64,000 nt of DNA, taken from assembly GCA_963837105.1 (NCBI GenBank), contig CAWIMG010000035.1, forward strand, positions 62,001 through 126,000. The letters are read 5' to 3'. The translations under genes and the position numbers were made by a program. Within the stretch, counting starts at the first letter, position 1. Every line of letters begins with the position of its first letter. The stretch comes from UBA9676 sp963837105. Lineage in GTDB: Bacteria > Actinomycetota > Actinomycetes > Streptosporangiales > Streptosporangiaceae. Below are positions 39,232 to 47,945 of the stretch, piece after piece. Below the pieces are notes generated by a model. That model had not been told where the DNA came from and did no database searches. It saw only the letters and a list, made by a program, of their open reading frames with translations.

Positions 39232-39374
39232 CGCTCCGCTGGCGCTCGCACCCACCCGGCTGTCTCATGCCCGCGCCATGGGCGCTGCGGGGCTGCGCGG
39301 CAGGGGGGACTGCTCGGCTGCGGGGCGGGGTGCGGCGGGCGGGGACAGGGTGGAGGGATGGGTAGGTTGGGAGA

Positions 39375-40268
39375 GTGGCGGTGGAACCGTATGCGGACGC
39401 ATCGGACCTGGTCGCGCGATCGGCGGCGGCGCAGGTGTCCGCTGTGCCTGACGACCCCGCCGACGATGGCTACTTCGGCCCGGGCAGTGTCAGCTGGCGG
39501 GTCGCCACCGACCTGTCCTCGACGATAGCCGGGCTGCGGGCACTGCTGCTGCAGGCACTGCACCCGCTGGCCATGGCCGGGGTGGACCAGCACAGCGGCT
39601 GGCGCCGTGATCCGGTGGGCAGGCTCGCGGCCACCTCGGCCTATCTGGCCACGGTGAACTTCGGTGACCGGGCAGCGGCGCAGCGGGCGGCGGCCCGGGT
39701 CCGCCGGATTCATGAGCACGTCCGTGGCACCGACCCGGTGACCGGCCGCCCGTACGCGGCCAGCGACCCGGCCCTGCTGCTGTGGGTGCACGCCACGTTC
39801 GTCAACTCGCTGGTGGCCGCCTGCGAACTGTTCGGGACGGCACTGCCGCCCGCTGAAGCCGACCGGTACGTGGCGGAAATGACCGCCGCGGCCGAACTGG
39901 CCGGCATCCCCGCCGGGATGACCCCGGCCAGCCTGGCTGGCCTGCGGCGGTATCTGTCGTCGGTGCGGCCCGGCCTGCGGTGCACGCCCGCGGCCGCCGA
40001 GTCGGTTGGCTACCTGCTCGACCCGCCCGGCCTGGACAGCGAAATCTCGGAGATCTGGCAGGACATCCGCGAGGGCGCGATCGGCTCACTGCCGGAATGG
40101 GCGCGCCAGCTGTACGGCTTCCCGGCACAGCCGCCGCTGACCGCGGCCCGGCGGCTGGAGATCCGGCAGGCCCTGGGCGTCCTCGATGCCGTCTTCCTCG
40201 GTGAGCCTGGCGTGCTCGAAGCCCGCCAGCGGATCGCCCTGCGCATGCGGTCCGCACAGCGCCGATGA
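39375..40268 (+). CDS. MpaB-like oxygenase (DUF2236)
   Basis: A 297-residue protein starting at GTG 39375. It follows the DUF2236/MpaB pattern: SVSWRVATDLSSTIAGLRAL, LLQALHPLAMAGVDQHSGWR, RLAATSAYLATVNFGDRAAA, ARVRRIHEHVRGTD, LLLWVHATFVNSLVAACELF and a terminal LDAVFLGEPGVLEARQRIAL. Conserved His residues in LHPLAMAGV, RRIHEHV and WVHATF are the likely heme or metal ligands; distant relatives include rubber oxygenase Lcp. Its stop overlaps the next start (ATGA), so it is translationally coupled with the ABC1 kinase. Confidence 0.82.
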   Translation: MAVEPYADASDLVARSAAAQVSAVPDDPADDGYFGPGSVSWRVATDLSSTIAGLRALLLQALHPLAMAGVDQHSGWRRDPVGRLAATSAYLATVNFGDRAAAQRAAARVRRIHEHVRGTDPVTGRPYAASDPALLLWVHATFVNSLVAACELFGTALPPAEADRYVAEMTAAAELAGIPAGMTPASLAGLRRYLSSVRPGLRCTPAAAESVGYLLDPPGLDSEISEIWQDIREGAIGSLPEWARQLYGFPAQPPLTAARRLEIRQALGVLDAVFLGEPGVLEARQRIALRMRSAQRR

Positions 40269-41803
40269 CGGCGGCTGCGGCGCGCACGACGAAGCTTCTG
40301 GCCGCGGCGGCGGCCGGTGGCGCGGCCGGAGCCGTGGCCGTGCTGCTGCTGCGGCGGCGGCTGGGTCCGCTGCGGGCTGGCCGGGGACTGGCCGCCCTCC
40401 AGCTGGCGGCACGCGGTGGCCTGCGTTACGCGGGCAGCGCGCCCCGGCTGTTCGCCGCGGCCGGCGCCGAACGGCAGCAGTTGCGCAACGACCTGGCGCT
40501 GCAGACCGCCGAAGACGTCGCCGACACGCTCGGGGCGATGAAGGGCGTCCTGATGAAGATCGGCCAGATGGCCAGCTACGTGGACGAGGGCCTGTCACCG
40601 GCGGTGCGCCGCACGCTGTCCCGGCTGCAGGACAGCGTCCCGCCGATGAGTCCCGAGCTGGCCGCACAGGTGATCGAGGAGGAACTGGGCCTGCCGCCGG
40701 ACCGGGCGTTCGCCCGCTGGGACCCCGAGCCCATCGCCGCCGCCTCGATCGGGCAGGTGCACCGGGCGATCACGCACGACGGCCGCGCGGTGGCGGTGAA
40801 GGTGCAGTACCCGGGGATCGCCGAGACCATGGCGGCCGACCTGGCCAACGTCTCGCTGCTGCGCCGGATGCTGCGGGTGACCGCGCCCAGCCAGGACGTG
40901 GACGCACTGCTCGGCGAGTTGCGGGACCGGGTGCTGGAGGAACTCGACTACCGGCGGGAAGCCGATAACCAGCGGCTGGCGGCCGCCTACTTCCATGGCC
41001 ACCCGACGATTGGAATCCCGGAGGTCGTCGGCGAGCTGTCGGCCCGGCGGGTGGTCACCAGCGAGCTGTCGGCCGGCGCCCGCTTCGCCGAGGTCACCGG
41101 CTGGTCCCAGCCGGAAAAGGATCTGGCCGCGGAGACGATCTACCGGTTCGTGTTCCGCAGCCTGTACGAGGTGCATGCGTTCAATGGCGACCCGCACCCG
41201 GGCAACTACCTGTTCCACGGCGGCGGGCGGGTCACCTTCCTCGACTTCGGCCTGGTCAAGCACTTCACCCTGGCCGAACTCCAGCCGCTGATGGACATGG
41301 CGCGCAAGCTGTGCGTGGAGGACGACGCGGAGGCGTTCCGGGCCAGCCTGGAGAACGCCGGTTTCCTGCGCCCGGGCGCGCCGCTGAGCACCGAGACGAT
41401 CGTGGACCACCTGGCCGTCTTCTACCAGACCATCCGCAAGCCGGGCCGGCTGACCATCACCGGCGACTACGCCTCCACCGTGGTCCGGCGGTTCTTCGAC
41501 CTGCGCAGCCCGGTGGCGGAGTACGTCAGCATCCCGCAGTCCTATGTGATCCTCCAGCGCATCAACCTGGGCCTGTTCGCACTGCTGGGCGAGCTGACCG
41601 CGACCGCCGACTGGCGGACCATCGCCGAGGAGATCTGGCCGTTCGTGCAAGGCCCGCCCTCGACCCCGATCGGCGAGGCCGAAGCCGCCTGGCGCCAGGC
41701 CCGCGGGCACTGGGCCCGCGGGCGCCAGGCCAGGCCGGCGGCGGCTACTCGTCAGCCACCAGGGTGCCCACCCGGCCGGCCAGTTCGGGGTCCCGGCGGT
41801 TGA
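40265..41803 (+). CDS. ABC1/UbiB-family atypical kinase
   Basis: A 512-residue protein starting at ATG 40265. The family hallmarks are the KxGQ motif in GVLMKIGQMASYVDEGLSPA, the Ala-rich nucleotide loop AAASIGQVHRA, the lysine in VAVKVQYPGI, NGDPHPGNYLF and VTFLDFGLVKHF (DFG-like). An N-terminal Ala-rich helix may anchor it to the membrane. UbiB-type ATPases act on lipid or quinone metabolism. Coupled to the MpaB-like gene. Its last residues (about 20) overlap the 3' end of the permease gene on the other strand; a Pro/Arg-rich tail suggests the true end may be shorter. Confidence 0.87.
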   Translation: MTAAAARTTKLLAAAAAGGAAGAVAVLLLRRRLGPLRAGRGLAALQLAARGGLRYAGSAPRLFAAAGAERQQLRNDLALQTAEDVADTLGAMKGVLMKIGQMASYVDEGLSPAVRRTLSRLQDSVPPMSPELAAQVIEEELGLPPDRAFARWDPEPIAAASIGQVHRAITHDGRAVAVKVQYPGIAETMAADLANVSLLRRMLRVTAPSQDVDALLGELRDRVLEELDYRREADNQRLAAAYFHGHPTIGIPEVVGELSARRVVTSELSAGARFAEVTGWSQPEKDLAAETIYRFVFRSLYEVHAFNGDPHPGNYLFHGGGRVTFLDFGLVKHFTLAELQPLMDMARKLCVEDDAEAFRASLENAGFLRPGAPLSTETIVDHLAVFYQTIRKPGRLTITGDYASTVVRRFFDLRSPVAEYVSIPQSYVILQRINLGLFALLGELTATADWRTIAEEIWPFVQGPPSTPIGEAEAAWRQARGHWARGRQARPAAATRQPPGCPPGRPVRGPGG

Positions 41804-43220
41804 GCAGGTAGGCAAGGGCGACGGCGATCACCACTACCACCAGCGCGACGTAGGGGAACCAGTTGTACGGCGTCGGCTGGCCCGGCTTGGCCAGGTAGTA
41901 CAGCGGTACCACGATGCACACCGCGCCCAGGGCGGGCAGGATGGCGTGCTTGACCACGCTGAACTGATCCGGCCGGTACCGGCGGTAGTAGAACGGCAGC
42001 GCCAGGTTGGCCAGCAGGTAGACCACCAGCACCAGGATCGTGCCCATGGTGGAGGACTCGAAGAAGAAGTTGATCGGGTCGAGCGACCCGGTGCTGCCGC
42101 CGATGACGTGGCCCAGCGCCCAGCCGCCGATGATGACCCCGGAGATGCCGATGAACAGGAAGATGGCGTGCATCGGGGTGCGCCGGCTGGTGTTGACCTT
42201 CCCGATCCAGGCCGGCAGCAGCCGCTCCCGGCCGGCGTTGAACACCAGCCGGGCCTGCGAGTTGGTGCCGGCGATGAGCGCGCCCAGGGTGGAGGTCAGG
42301 CCGGCCAGGTAGGCGAAGAAGGCGATCACGCCGAGGGTGGTGTCGGCCACGGAGATGAAGGGGATCGGGGCGGCCCCCAGCTTGGTCACGTTGTAGCCGA
42401 ACCCGGTCACCGTGGCGTAGGCGAAGACCAGGTAGCTGACGCCCATGATGAGGATCGAGGAGAACACGGCCCGGGGCACGTTGCGGCGCGGGTTGTCGGT
42501 CTCCTCGGCCAGCGCGGCGGAGTTCTCCCAGCCGATGAACAGGTAGATGGCGAGCGGGAAGCCGGCCGCCAGCCCGGAGAAGCCGTTGGTGATGTGGCTC
42601 GGCTCGAACGGGGCGAGCGACAGGTGCCCGCTGTTCTTGATCAGCGTGGTCACCGAGACAACCACCAGCACCAGCATCTCGAAGGCGAAGAAGAGGCCGG
42701 CCACCTTGGTGGACACGCTGACGCCGCGGATCATCATGTAGACCGCGGCCAGGGTGAGCAGCACGGTCAGGTACCCCCACGGGATGTTCCAGTGCAGGTA
42801 GCGGTTGAGCGTGATGGACAGGAAGCCGCCGGAGATGGCGATCACCGAGGCCATCGCGATGATGTAGCCCAGGCCCGCCACCAGCGCGGTGGTCACCGCG
42901 CTGGTCCCGCCGAAGGACTTGCCGACGAAGGTGATGAACCCGCCGGTGGACGGATGGGCACGGGAGAACTGGGACAGCGTGTTGCCCAGGAAGGCGATGG
43001 CGACGATGGCGGCCACGATGGTCAGCGGTGCCGCGACACCCGCGGTGATGGCGAGCAGCCCGAAGCCGAAGTAGAAACTCATCGCCGGGCCGATGTTGGC
43101 CATGGTGGCGGCGGAGATGTCCATGATGCCCAGCACGCCCCGGTGCAGCCGGAGTTGCTCCCCCGGCTCGCTGATGAGCGGGCTCTTGCTTTCGCCAAAC
43201 GGAAGGGATTCGCTGGCCAT
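41745..43220 (-). CDS. APC-family amino acid permease
   Basis: A 491-residue transporter starting at ATG 43220, with GGGGAGGACG upstream. Twelve or more helices are seen, with the family first helix IMDISAATMANIGPAMSFYF, a conserved GWENSAALAEETDNPRRNVP loop (the E-E-x-x-x-P-R-R-x-x-P of the APC family) and ARLVFNAGRERLLPAWIGKV. This subgroup carries neutral or aromatic amino acids or amines by proton symport; substrate is not readable. Convergent with the ABC1-kinase gene, with a 59-base overlap of coding ends. Confidence 0.9.
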   Translation of the reverse strand: MASESLPFGESKSPLISEPGEQLRLHRGVLGIMDISAATMANIGPAMSFYFGFGLLAITAGVAAPLTIVAAIVAIAFLGNTLSQFSRAHPSTGGFITFVGKSFGGTSAVTTALVAGLGYIIAMASVIAISGGFLSITLNRYLHWNIPWGYLTVLLTLAAVYMMIRGVSVSTKVAGLFFAFEMLVLVVVSVTTLIKNSGHLSLAPFEPSHITNGFSGLAAGFPLAIYLFIGWENSAALAEETDNPRRNVPRAVFSSILIMGVSYLVFAYATVTGFGYNVTKLGAAPIPFISVADTTLGVIAFFAYLAGLTSTLGALIAGTNSQARLVFNAGRERLLPAWIGKVNTSRRTPMHAIFLFIGISGVIIGGWALGHVIGGSTGSLDPINFFFESSTMGTILVLVVYLLANLALPFYYRRYRPDQFSVVKHAILPALGAVCIVVPLYYLAKPGQPTPYNWFPYVALVVVVIAVALAYLLNRRDPELAGRVGTLVADE

Positions 43221-43313
43221 CGTCGTCCTCCCCAGGGCAAAGCTTGTGATCAGGTGGCCCGAACGTAACTCACCTGCGCGGACGTCACAAGATGGGTGGC
43301 CGGCCAGTCCGGC

Positions 43314-44174
43314 TCAGGACACGATGTCCTTGCGGCGGAAGTGCCGGAACGCCAGGGCGAGCAGGACAAGGGAATAGGAAACCGACACCGCGGCCCCCTC
43401 CACCATGCCACCCCAGGAGAGCTGTGCGGAGAAGGCATCCAGCCAGGCGAACTGCCAGTGAGTCGGCAGGATTTCCCGCCATGAGCCGAGCGCGGTGACC
43501 GCGTCCAGGATGTTGCTGACGATGACCAGGCCGACCGCGCCGCCGACCGCGCCCAGTGGCGAGTCGGTGCTGACCGACAGCAGGAACGCCAGCCCAGCCA
43601 CCACCAGCTCGGTGATCAGGACATAGACCAGCACGATGCCCATCCGGGCCAGCGCCGTGCCGTAGGGCATCTCCACGCCGGTGGCGGGCAGGCGCAGCGG
43701 GTGCCAGCCGAACGCCACCGTGCCCGCGAGCAGTGACATGGCCGGGAAGCTGAGCACCGCCACGGTGGCGTAGGTGAGGGCGGCCGCCAGTTTCTGCCGC
43801 AGCAGCCGGGCCCGCGGCACTGGGGCTGCCAGCAGGTAGCGCAGCGATGACCAGGACGCCTCGCTGGCGATGGTGTCCCCGCAGAACAGCGCCACGGCGA
43901 CGACCAGCAGGAAACCGGCCGAGGCGAAGAAGCTGAAGGCGGCGAAGTTGAGCCCGCCGGAGGTGGCCAGATCGACCAGCCCGGGCGGGCTGCTGCTGGC
44001 CGGTGGCGGGCCGCCGAGCTCGAACGCGCCGACCAGAATCCAGGGCAGCACCAGCAGGATGCCAAACGCCACCGTGGTCCGCCGCCGCCGCAGCTGCCGG
44101 ACCATCTCCACCCGGTACGGCAGCGTCCGGTGCGGGTTGTAACCCGGTGCCGCCGGGTGCGCGCTGGCCGTCAT
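43314..44174 (-). CDS. ABC transporter permease (ABC-2 type)
   Basis: A 286-residue membrane protein whose ATG at 44174 overlaps the stop of the upstream hydrolase-ATPase fusion (ATGA). It has six helices, including TTVAFGILLVLPWILVGAFE, FSFFASAGFLLVVAVALFCG and LVYVLITELVVAGLAFLLSV, and the ABC-2 element GDTIASEASWSSLRYLLAAP followed by RARLLRQKL. Such permeases, with one ATPase, export drugs, lipids or peptides. It is clearly the membrane partner of the ATPase domain encoded just upstream. Confidence 0.88.
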   Translation of the reverse strand: MTASAHPAAPGYNPHRTLPYRVEMVRQLRRRRTTVAFGILLVLPWILVGAFELGGPPPASSSPPGLVDLATSGGLNFAAFSFFASAGFLLVVAVALFCGDTIASEASWSSLRYLLAAPVPRARLLRQKLAAALTYATVAVLSFPAMSLLAGTVAFGWHPLRLPATGVEMPYGTALARMGIVLVYVLITELVVAGLAFLLSVSTDSPLGAVGGAVGLVIVSNILDAVTALGSWREILPTHWQFAWLDAFSAQLSWGGMVEGAAVSVSYSLVLLALAFRHFRRKDIVS

Positions 44175-47041
44175 ACCGCCCCCTGCCTGCTGGCCAGGCC
44201 GTCTCCCGCAGCAGCGGCCAGCCCGGGCGGCTCCGCGCCATCCAGGGCCGTCTCCGCGATGAGGGCCAGGAAAGCATCCTCCAGCCGGCGGCTCGGGCCA
44301 ACCCGCTCCACCGGCACACCGGCCGCCACCAGTGCCGCCACCACGTCCGACGGCGGCACTCCGTCATGGTGGACCAGCACGCCGTCCGGATGCGCCTCCG
44401 CCCCAGCGATCCCGTCCATGGCCCGCAGTGCGGCCACGGCACGGGCGGGCTCGGGTGTCCCGACCAGCAGCGCCCCCGCATCCCCGATGATGTCCGCGAC
44501 CGGGCCGGCGGCCAGCCGCCGGCCCTGGTGCATGACCACCACATGGGAGCAGGTCTGCTCCACCTCCCCGAGCAGATGGCTGGACAGGATGACCGTCCGG
44601 CCATCGGCCGCGTACTGGAGCAGGACATCCCGCATCTCCCGGATCTGCGGCGGATCCAGGCCGTTCATCGGCTCGTCCAGCACCAGCAGGTCGGGCATGC
44701 CGAGCATGGCCTGGGCGATGGCGAGCCGCTGGCACATCCCGCGCGAGTAGGTCCGCACCCTGCGGTCGATGGCGGCACCGAGGCCGGCCACCGCGAGTAC
44801 CTCCGGCAGGTACGCCGCGCCGGCCGGACGGCCGGTGGCGCGCCAGTACAAGTCGAGATTGGCCCGCCCGGACAAGTGCGGCAGGAAACCCGGGCCTTCC
44901 ACGAATGACCCGAGCCGCGACAGCGCGGCTGACCCCGGGTGCACCCGGCGGCCGAAGATGGTGATCGTGCCGGCCTGTGGATGCAGCAGGCCCATGAGCG
45001 CGCGCAGGGTGGTGGTCTTGCCCGCACCGTTGGGCCCGAGCAGGCCGAGGATCTGCCCGCGTTCCACCCGCAGCGACAGGTCATCCACCGCCAGCTGGCC
45101 ATCCCGGAACCGCTTGGTCAGGCCAGTGATCTCCAGTGGCACATCGGCGAGTTCCGGCACGAAGCCGCCCCGGCCGCGGGCCCGGCCGGACACCAGGATC
45201 AGCGCGGCGGCCACCAGCGCGGCCGCGGGCGCCGCCCACACCCACCACGGCACCCCGCCGGTGACCACGGTCAGCGCCGGGTCCCCGGGCATGGTCACGC
45301 CCCGCCCGGCCAGTGCCACCTGGTAGACGGCCGGCCCGGCCGGGCTGGCGTAGGCGAAGTCGGTGGTGGTCAGCACGAGCCGGAGCCGGTGGCCGGCCGC
45401 GAAGTTGTAGTCGAGCCCGGGCAGCGTCACACTGACCACCCGGCCGCGCTGTGCGCCGGTGACCCGCACCGGCGACACCAGCTGGCTGGGCAGGGTGGCG
45501 TTGCCCGCCTGGTTGACGTCGTAGATCTTGGCGAACAACGTCACCACCGGCGCCCCGGAGACCCGGATCCGGACCGTGGCGGAGCCGGTCAGCTGGAGCG
45601 GGTGGGCCAGCGGCACGGAGGTGAAGGCAGCACTCTGGCCGGGCATGTCGAAGGTGAGGCCGGGCGTGCCCAGCGAGCCGAGGCCGGGAAACACCGAGAT
45701 GGAGGCGGGCGCGCCGCCGGCCGGGCTGACGATCGTCTGCGGCGGGCCGGTGAGCCGGACCAGCGTCCGGGTGGTTCCCGCCAGCCCCGGATAGCTGCCG
45801 GCGGTGGCGAGGCCGAGCGACGCCTGGTCGGTCGACGGGTCGAAGCCGAGCACCCGGGTCACCGCGAACCCGGGCTGGCCGGTGGCGGCCTGCCCGGTGA
45901 CACCCGGGCCGCCGGCGGCCGGCCGGGGCGGGGCGGGCTGGCCCGGCATCAGCCAGCGGCTGAACCACTGTGCGGTGAGCGAATTGACCCGGCTCGTTTC
46001 CTGGTCGCCGCCGTCGTGCCCGCCAGCGAACCAGACCATGCCGACCGGACCGCCGTTGCGGCGGATGGCCTGGTAGTTGGCGCTGGCCTGGTCCATGCCG
46101 AACAGCGAGTCGTTCTCGCCCTGCAGCAGCAGGGTGGGCGCGCGCATCCGGCCCGCGACGCTGGCCGGGCTGGACCGCAGCAGCAGCGAGATGGCCTGCG
46201 GGGTCGCCCGGCCGGTGGTGGCGATCTGCTGGTACATGGCACAGATCTGGGGCTGGAACCGGCCGCACAGGGCGGACCGGGCGGCCCCGGCCGGGGGCAG
46301 GGCGGAGCCGGAGCCGCTGGCCGGCTGGCTGGTTCCGGCCTGGCCGCCCGGGACCGGCAGGGCGCCGCCGGTGCTGGTCCCGAACCCGACCGCGCCCTGG
46401 GTGAACAGCAGGCCGGCCCACTGCCGCTTGAACACTCCGCCGGCCGGGCCGCCGCCGGCCCCGTTCGGGAACAAGGCCGTAGCCAGGTTGTTCCAGGTGC
46501 TCTGAGCGACGACCGCGTCGATCCGGTGGTCGTAGGCGGCGGCCAGCAGCGCGATCCCGCCGCCATAGGACTCCCCGGCGATGCCGACCCGGGGGTCGCC
46601 CGGCCGGTCCAGCAGCACTCGCGGCTGCCGGGCGAGCCAGCTGACGAGTTGCTCGACATCTTTGACTTCGTAGTCGGGCGCGTCCAGCCCGATCTGCCCG
46701 GTGGAGGCGCCGAAGCCGCGGGCGGACCAGGTCAGCACCGCGAATCCGGCCCGGGCCAGGTATTCCGCCTCCGGCTGGACCGCATACTTGGTCTCCCCGA
46801 AGCCATGGGCCAGCAAGATGGCGGGCACTTTGCCCGTCCCGGACGGCAGGAAGAGGCTCGCGTCGAGAACCACGCGCTGGTTGTCCCGCGGGCCGTCCAC
46901 GACCGCGATCCGCAGGTTGCGGATCGTCAGCGGCGCGGGGCGGGCCAGCGCCACACCGAGCACAATGCCGGCCGCCAGCAGCACGGCAGCGGTGACGGCC
47001 GCGGCGATGACCCGGGCGGGCGGGCGGCGGCGCAGTGCCAT
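44171..47041 (-). CDS. Fusion: exported alpha/beta hydrolase, membrane helix, ABC ATPase
   Basis: A 956-residue fusion starting at ATG 47041. An N-terminal membrane segment (VIAAAVTAAVLLAAGIVLGV) leads into an S15/CocE-type hydrolase: HGFGETKYAVQPEAEYL, nucleophile GESYGGGIALLAAAY near 155, acid in LLLQGENDSLFGMDQ and His in FAGGHDGG, then a beta-sandwich X-Pro peptidase-like domain to about 600. A second helix at about 605-625 (WWVWAAPAAALVAAALILVS) is followed by an ABC ATPase: Walker A LLGPNGAGKTTT, signature YSRGMCQRLAIAQ, Walker B LLVLDEPMNGLDP and a switch His. The hydrolase would face outside and the ATPase inside. Fusions of this type are known in actinobacteria. Confidence 0.9.
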   Translation of the reverse strand: MALRRRPPARVIAAAVTAAVLLAAGIVLGVALARPAPLTIRNLRIAVVDGPRDNQRVVLDASLFLPSGTGKVPAILLAHGFGETKYAVQPEAEYLARAGFAVLTWSARGFGASTGQIGLDAPDYEVKDVEQLVSWLARQPRVLLDRPGDPRVGIAGESYGGGIALLAAAYDHRIDAVVAQSTWNNLATALFPNGAGGGPAGGVFKRQWAGLLFTQGAVGFGTSTGGALPVPGGQAGTSQPASGSGSALPPAGAARSALCGRFQPQICAMYQQIATTGRATPQAISLLLRSSPASVAGRMRAPTLLLQGENDSLFGMDQASANYQAIRRNGGPVGMVWFAGGHDGGDQETSRVNSLTAQWFSRWLMPGQPAPPRPAAGGPGVTGQAATGQPGFAVTRVLGFDPSTDQASLGLATAGSYPGLAGTTRTLVRLTGPPQTIVSPAGGAPASISVFPGLGSLGTPGLTFDMPGQSAAFTSVPLAHPLQLTGSATVRIRVSGAPVVTLFAKIYDVNQAGNATLPSQLVSPVRVTGAQRGRVVSVTLPGLDYNFAAGHRLRLVLTTTDFAYASPAGPAVYQVALAGRGVTMPGDPALTVVTGGVPWWVWAAPAAALVAAALILVSGRARGRGGFVPELADVPLEITGLTKRFRDGQLAVDDLSLRVERGQILGLLGPNGAGKTTTLRALMGLLHPQAGTITIFGRRVHPGSAALSRLGSFVEGPGFLPHLSGRANLDLYWRATGRPAGAAYLPEVLAVAGLGAAIDRRVRTYSRGMCQRLAIAQAMLGMPDLLVLDEPMNGLDPPQIREMRDVLLQYAADGRTVILSSHLLGEVEQTCSHVVVMHQGRRLAAGPVADIIGDAGALLVGTPEPARAVAALRAMDGIAGAEAHPDGVLVHHDGVPPSDVVAALVAAGVPVERVGPSRRLEDAFLALIAETALDGAEPPGLAAAAGDGLASRQGAV

Positions 47042-47071
47042 GGAAGGACGCTAGCAACCTCCGGCGGGTAG

Positions 47072-47515
47072 TCAGGCCTGCCCACGGGCTGTCTCCCCCC
47101 GCTCGGTGGTGTCGTGGATGACCAGCCCGGGGCGCTTGCGCTGGGCGAGTTGCCGGACCGTGTCCCAGCACTCGGCGCAGAAGGGGTAGCAGCATCCCCA
47201 GGTCTCCGGCCACAGCGCCGCATGGAGTAAGTAGAGCGTGCCCAGCTGCCCGAAGGTGACCATCACCGTCGCGACCAGGCCGAGATCACGGTGCGCCCGG
47301 TTGCTGCACAGCGGCCGGCCTTGAGCCGGGGTCACGATGATCTCGTCGAATCCGGGCTGGATCGCCTGCGGTTCCGGGATGAACCGGCCGCAGGCCACGC
47401 AGGTGGGTGGCCCGGCGGAGACGTAGCGGGCCGGACCGGCCGGACCGGTCCGGCCGCCCAGTCCGGCCCAGCCGCCCAGCCTGCCCCCGCCGGCCTGATC
47501 GGCTTCGTCACGCAT
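47072..47515 (-). CDS. Zinc-ribbon-like protein at the head of the ABC operon
   Basis: A 147-residue protein starting at ATG 47515 (GGAAGGACGCG upstream). After a Gly/Pro-rich N-terminus it has a Cys pair in PTCVACGRF, a single Cys in RPLCSNRAH, then a hydrophobic stretch (LGLVATVMVTFGQLGTLYLL) and a second cluster GCCYPFCAECWDTV. Paired CxxC motifs suggest zinc binding, perhaps across or at the membrane. No family recognised. It lies 30 bases upstream of the hydrolase-ATPase fusion and shares the divergent operator region with the GntR gene, so it probably belongs to the same transcription unit. Confidence 0.6.
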   Translation of the reverse strand: MRDEADQAGGGRLGGWAGLGGRTGPAGPARYVSAGPPTCVACGRFIPEPQAIQPGFDEIIVTPAQGRPLCSNRAHRDLGLVATVMVTFGQLGTLYLLHAALWPETWGCCYPFCAECWDTVRQLAQRKRPGLVIHDTTERGETARGQA

Positions 47516-47558
47516 CGCGTCCTTCCAGCTAGCCGTGCGGACGGGACATCTTCCGTCA

Positions 47559-47605
47559 AGTATACAGGTTAGACAGGTTAGACGGCTAATATGTTTAACC
47601 TGTAT
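47559..47605. promoter_or_regulatory. Operator: 14-bp inverted repeat plus direct repeat
   Basis: Left arm ATACAGGTTAGACA (47562-47575) and right arm TGTTTAACCTGTAT (47592-47605) match at 13 of 14 positions when one is reversed and complemented. AGGTTAGAC is also repeated directly at 47566-47574 and 47575-47583, giving a third half-site. A TAATAT element (47587-47592) for rightward and TATACT (47559-47564, minus strand) for leftward transcription overlap the arms. This is the expected shape of a GntR/YtrA-type operator controlling both the regulator gene and the divergent ABC operon. Confidence 0.75.
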
Positions 47606-47647
47606 CTCTCGTCAGGCATGTCCTGGCTGGTCAGTTACGGTGACGGC

Positions 47648-47887
47648 GTGCGGGTTGATCACTTCGACGCGACGCCGCTGTACTTGCAGCTGGAGGCGAT
47701 CCTGCGGCATGCGATCGAGTCGGGTGAGCTACGCCCACGTCAGCCCATCCCGTCCGAGTCGTATCTGATGGGCGAGCACGGGGTCTCCCGCGGCACGGTC
47801 CGGCACGCACTGCAGATCCTGCGGGACAACGGGCTGGTGCAGACCTTCCCCGGCCGCGGCACCTTCGTGGCCGACCAGCCAGCATGA
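47648..47887 (+). CDS. Small GntR-family (YtrA-like) regulator
   Basis: A short winged-helix regulator, read from GTG 47648 (79 residues). An upstream ATG at 47591 is in frame but lies inside the operator, and ATG 47618 is another option. The wHTH is complete: ATPLYLQLEAILRHAIESGE, PIPSESYLMGEHGVSRGTVR, HALQILRDNGLVQTFPGRGT. No long effector domain follows, as in the YtrA subgroup, whose members usually sit beside ABC transporters. Its divergent partner here is an ABC operon with an inverted-repeat operator between them. Confidence 0.85.
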   Translation: MRVDHFDATPLYLQLEAILRHAIESGELRPRQPIPSESYLMGEHGVSRGTVRHALQILRDNGLVQTFPGRGTFVADQPA

Positions 47888-47945
47888 CCGGCTGATCCCC
47901 GGCGCCGGGCCAGGCTTCCCTGCGCACATCGGCGGGCGCTAGCTT

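Noticed and set aside
44939..47071. A 710-codon rightward open frame
   Set aside because: It lies entirely opposite the hydrolase-ABC fusion, whose conserved motifs and six-helix partner prove the other strand. The long frame is an artefact of extreme GC content.
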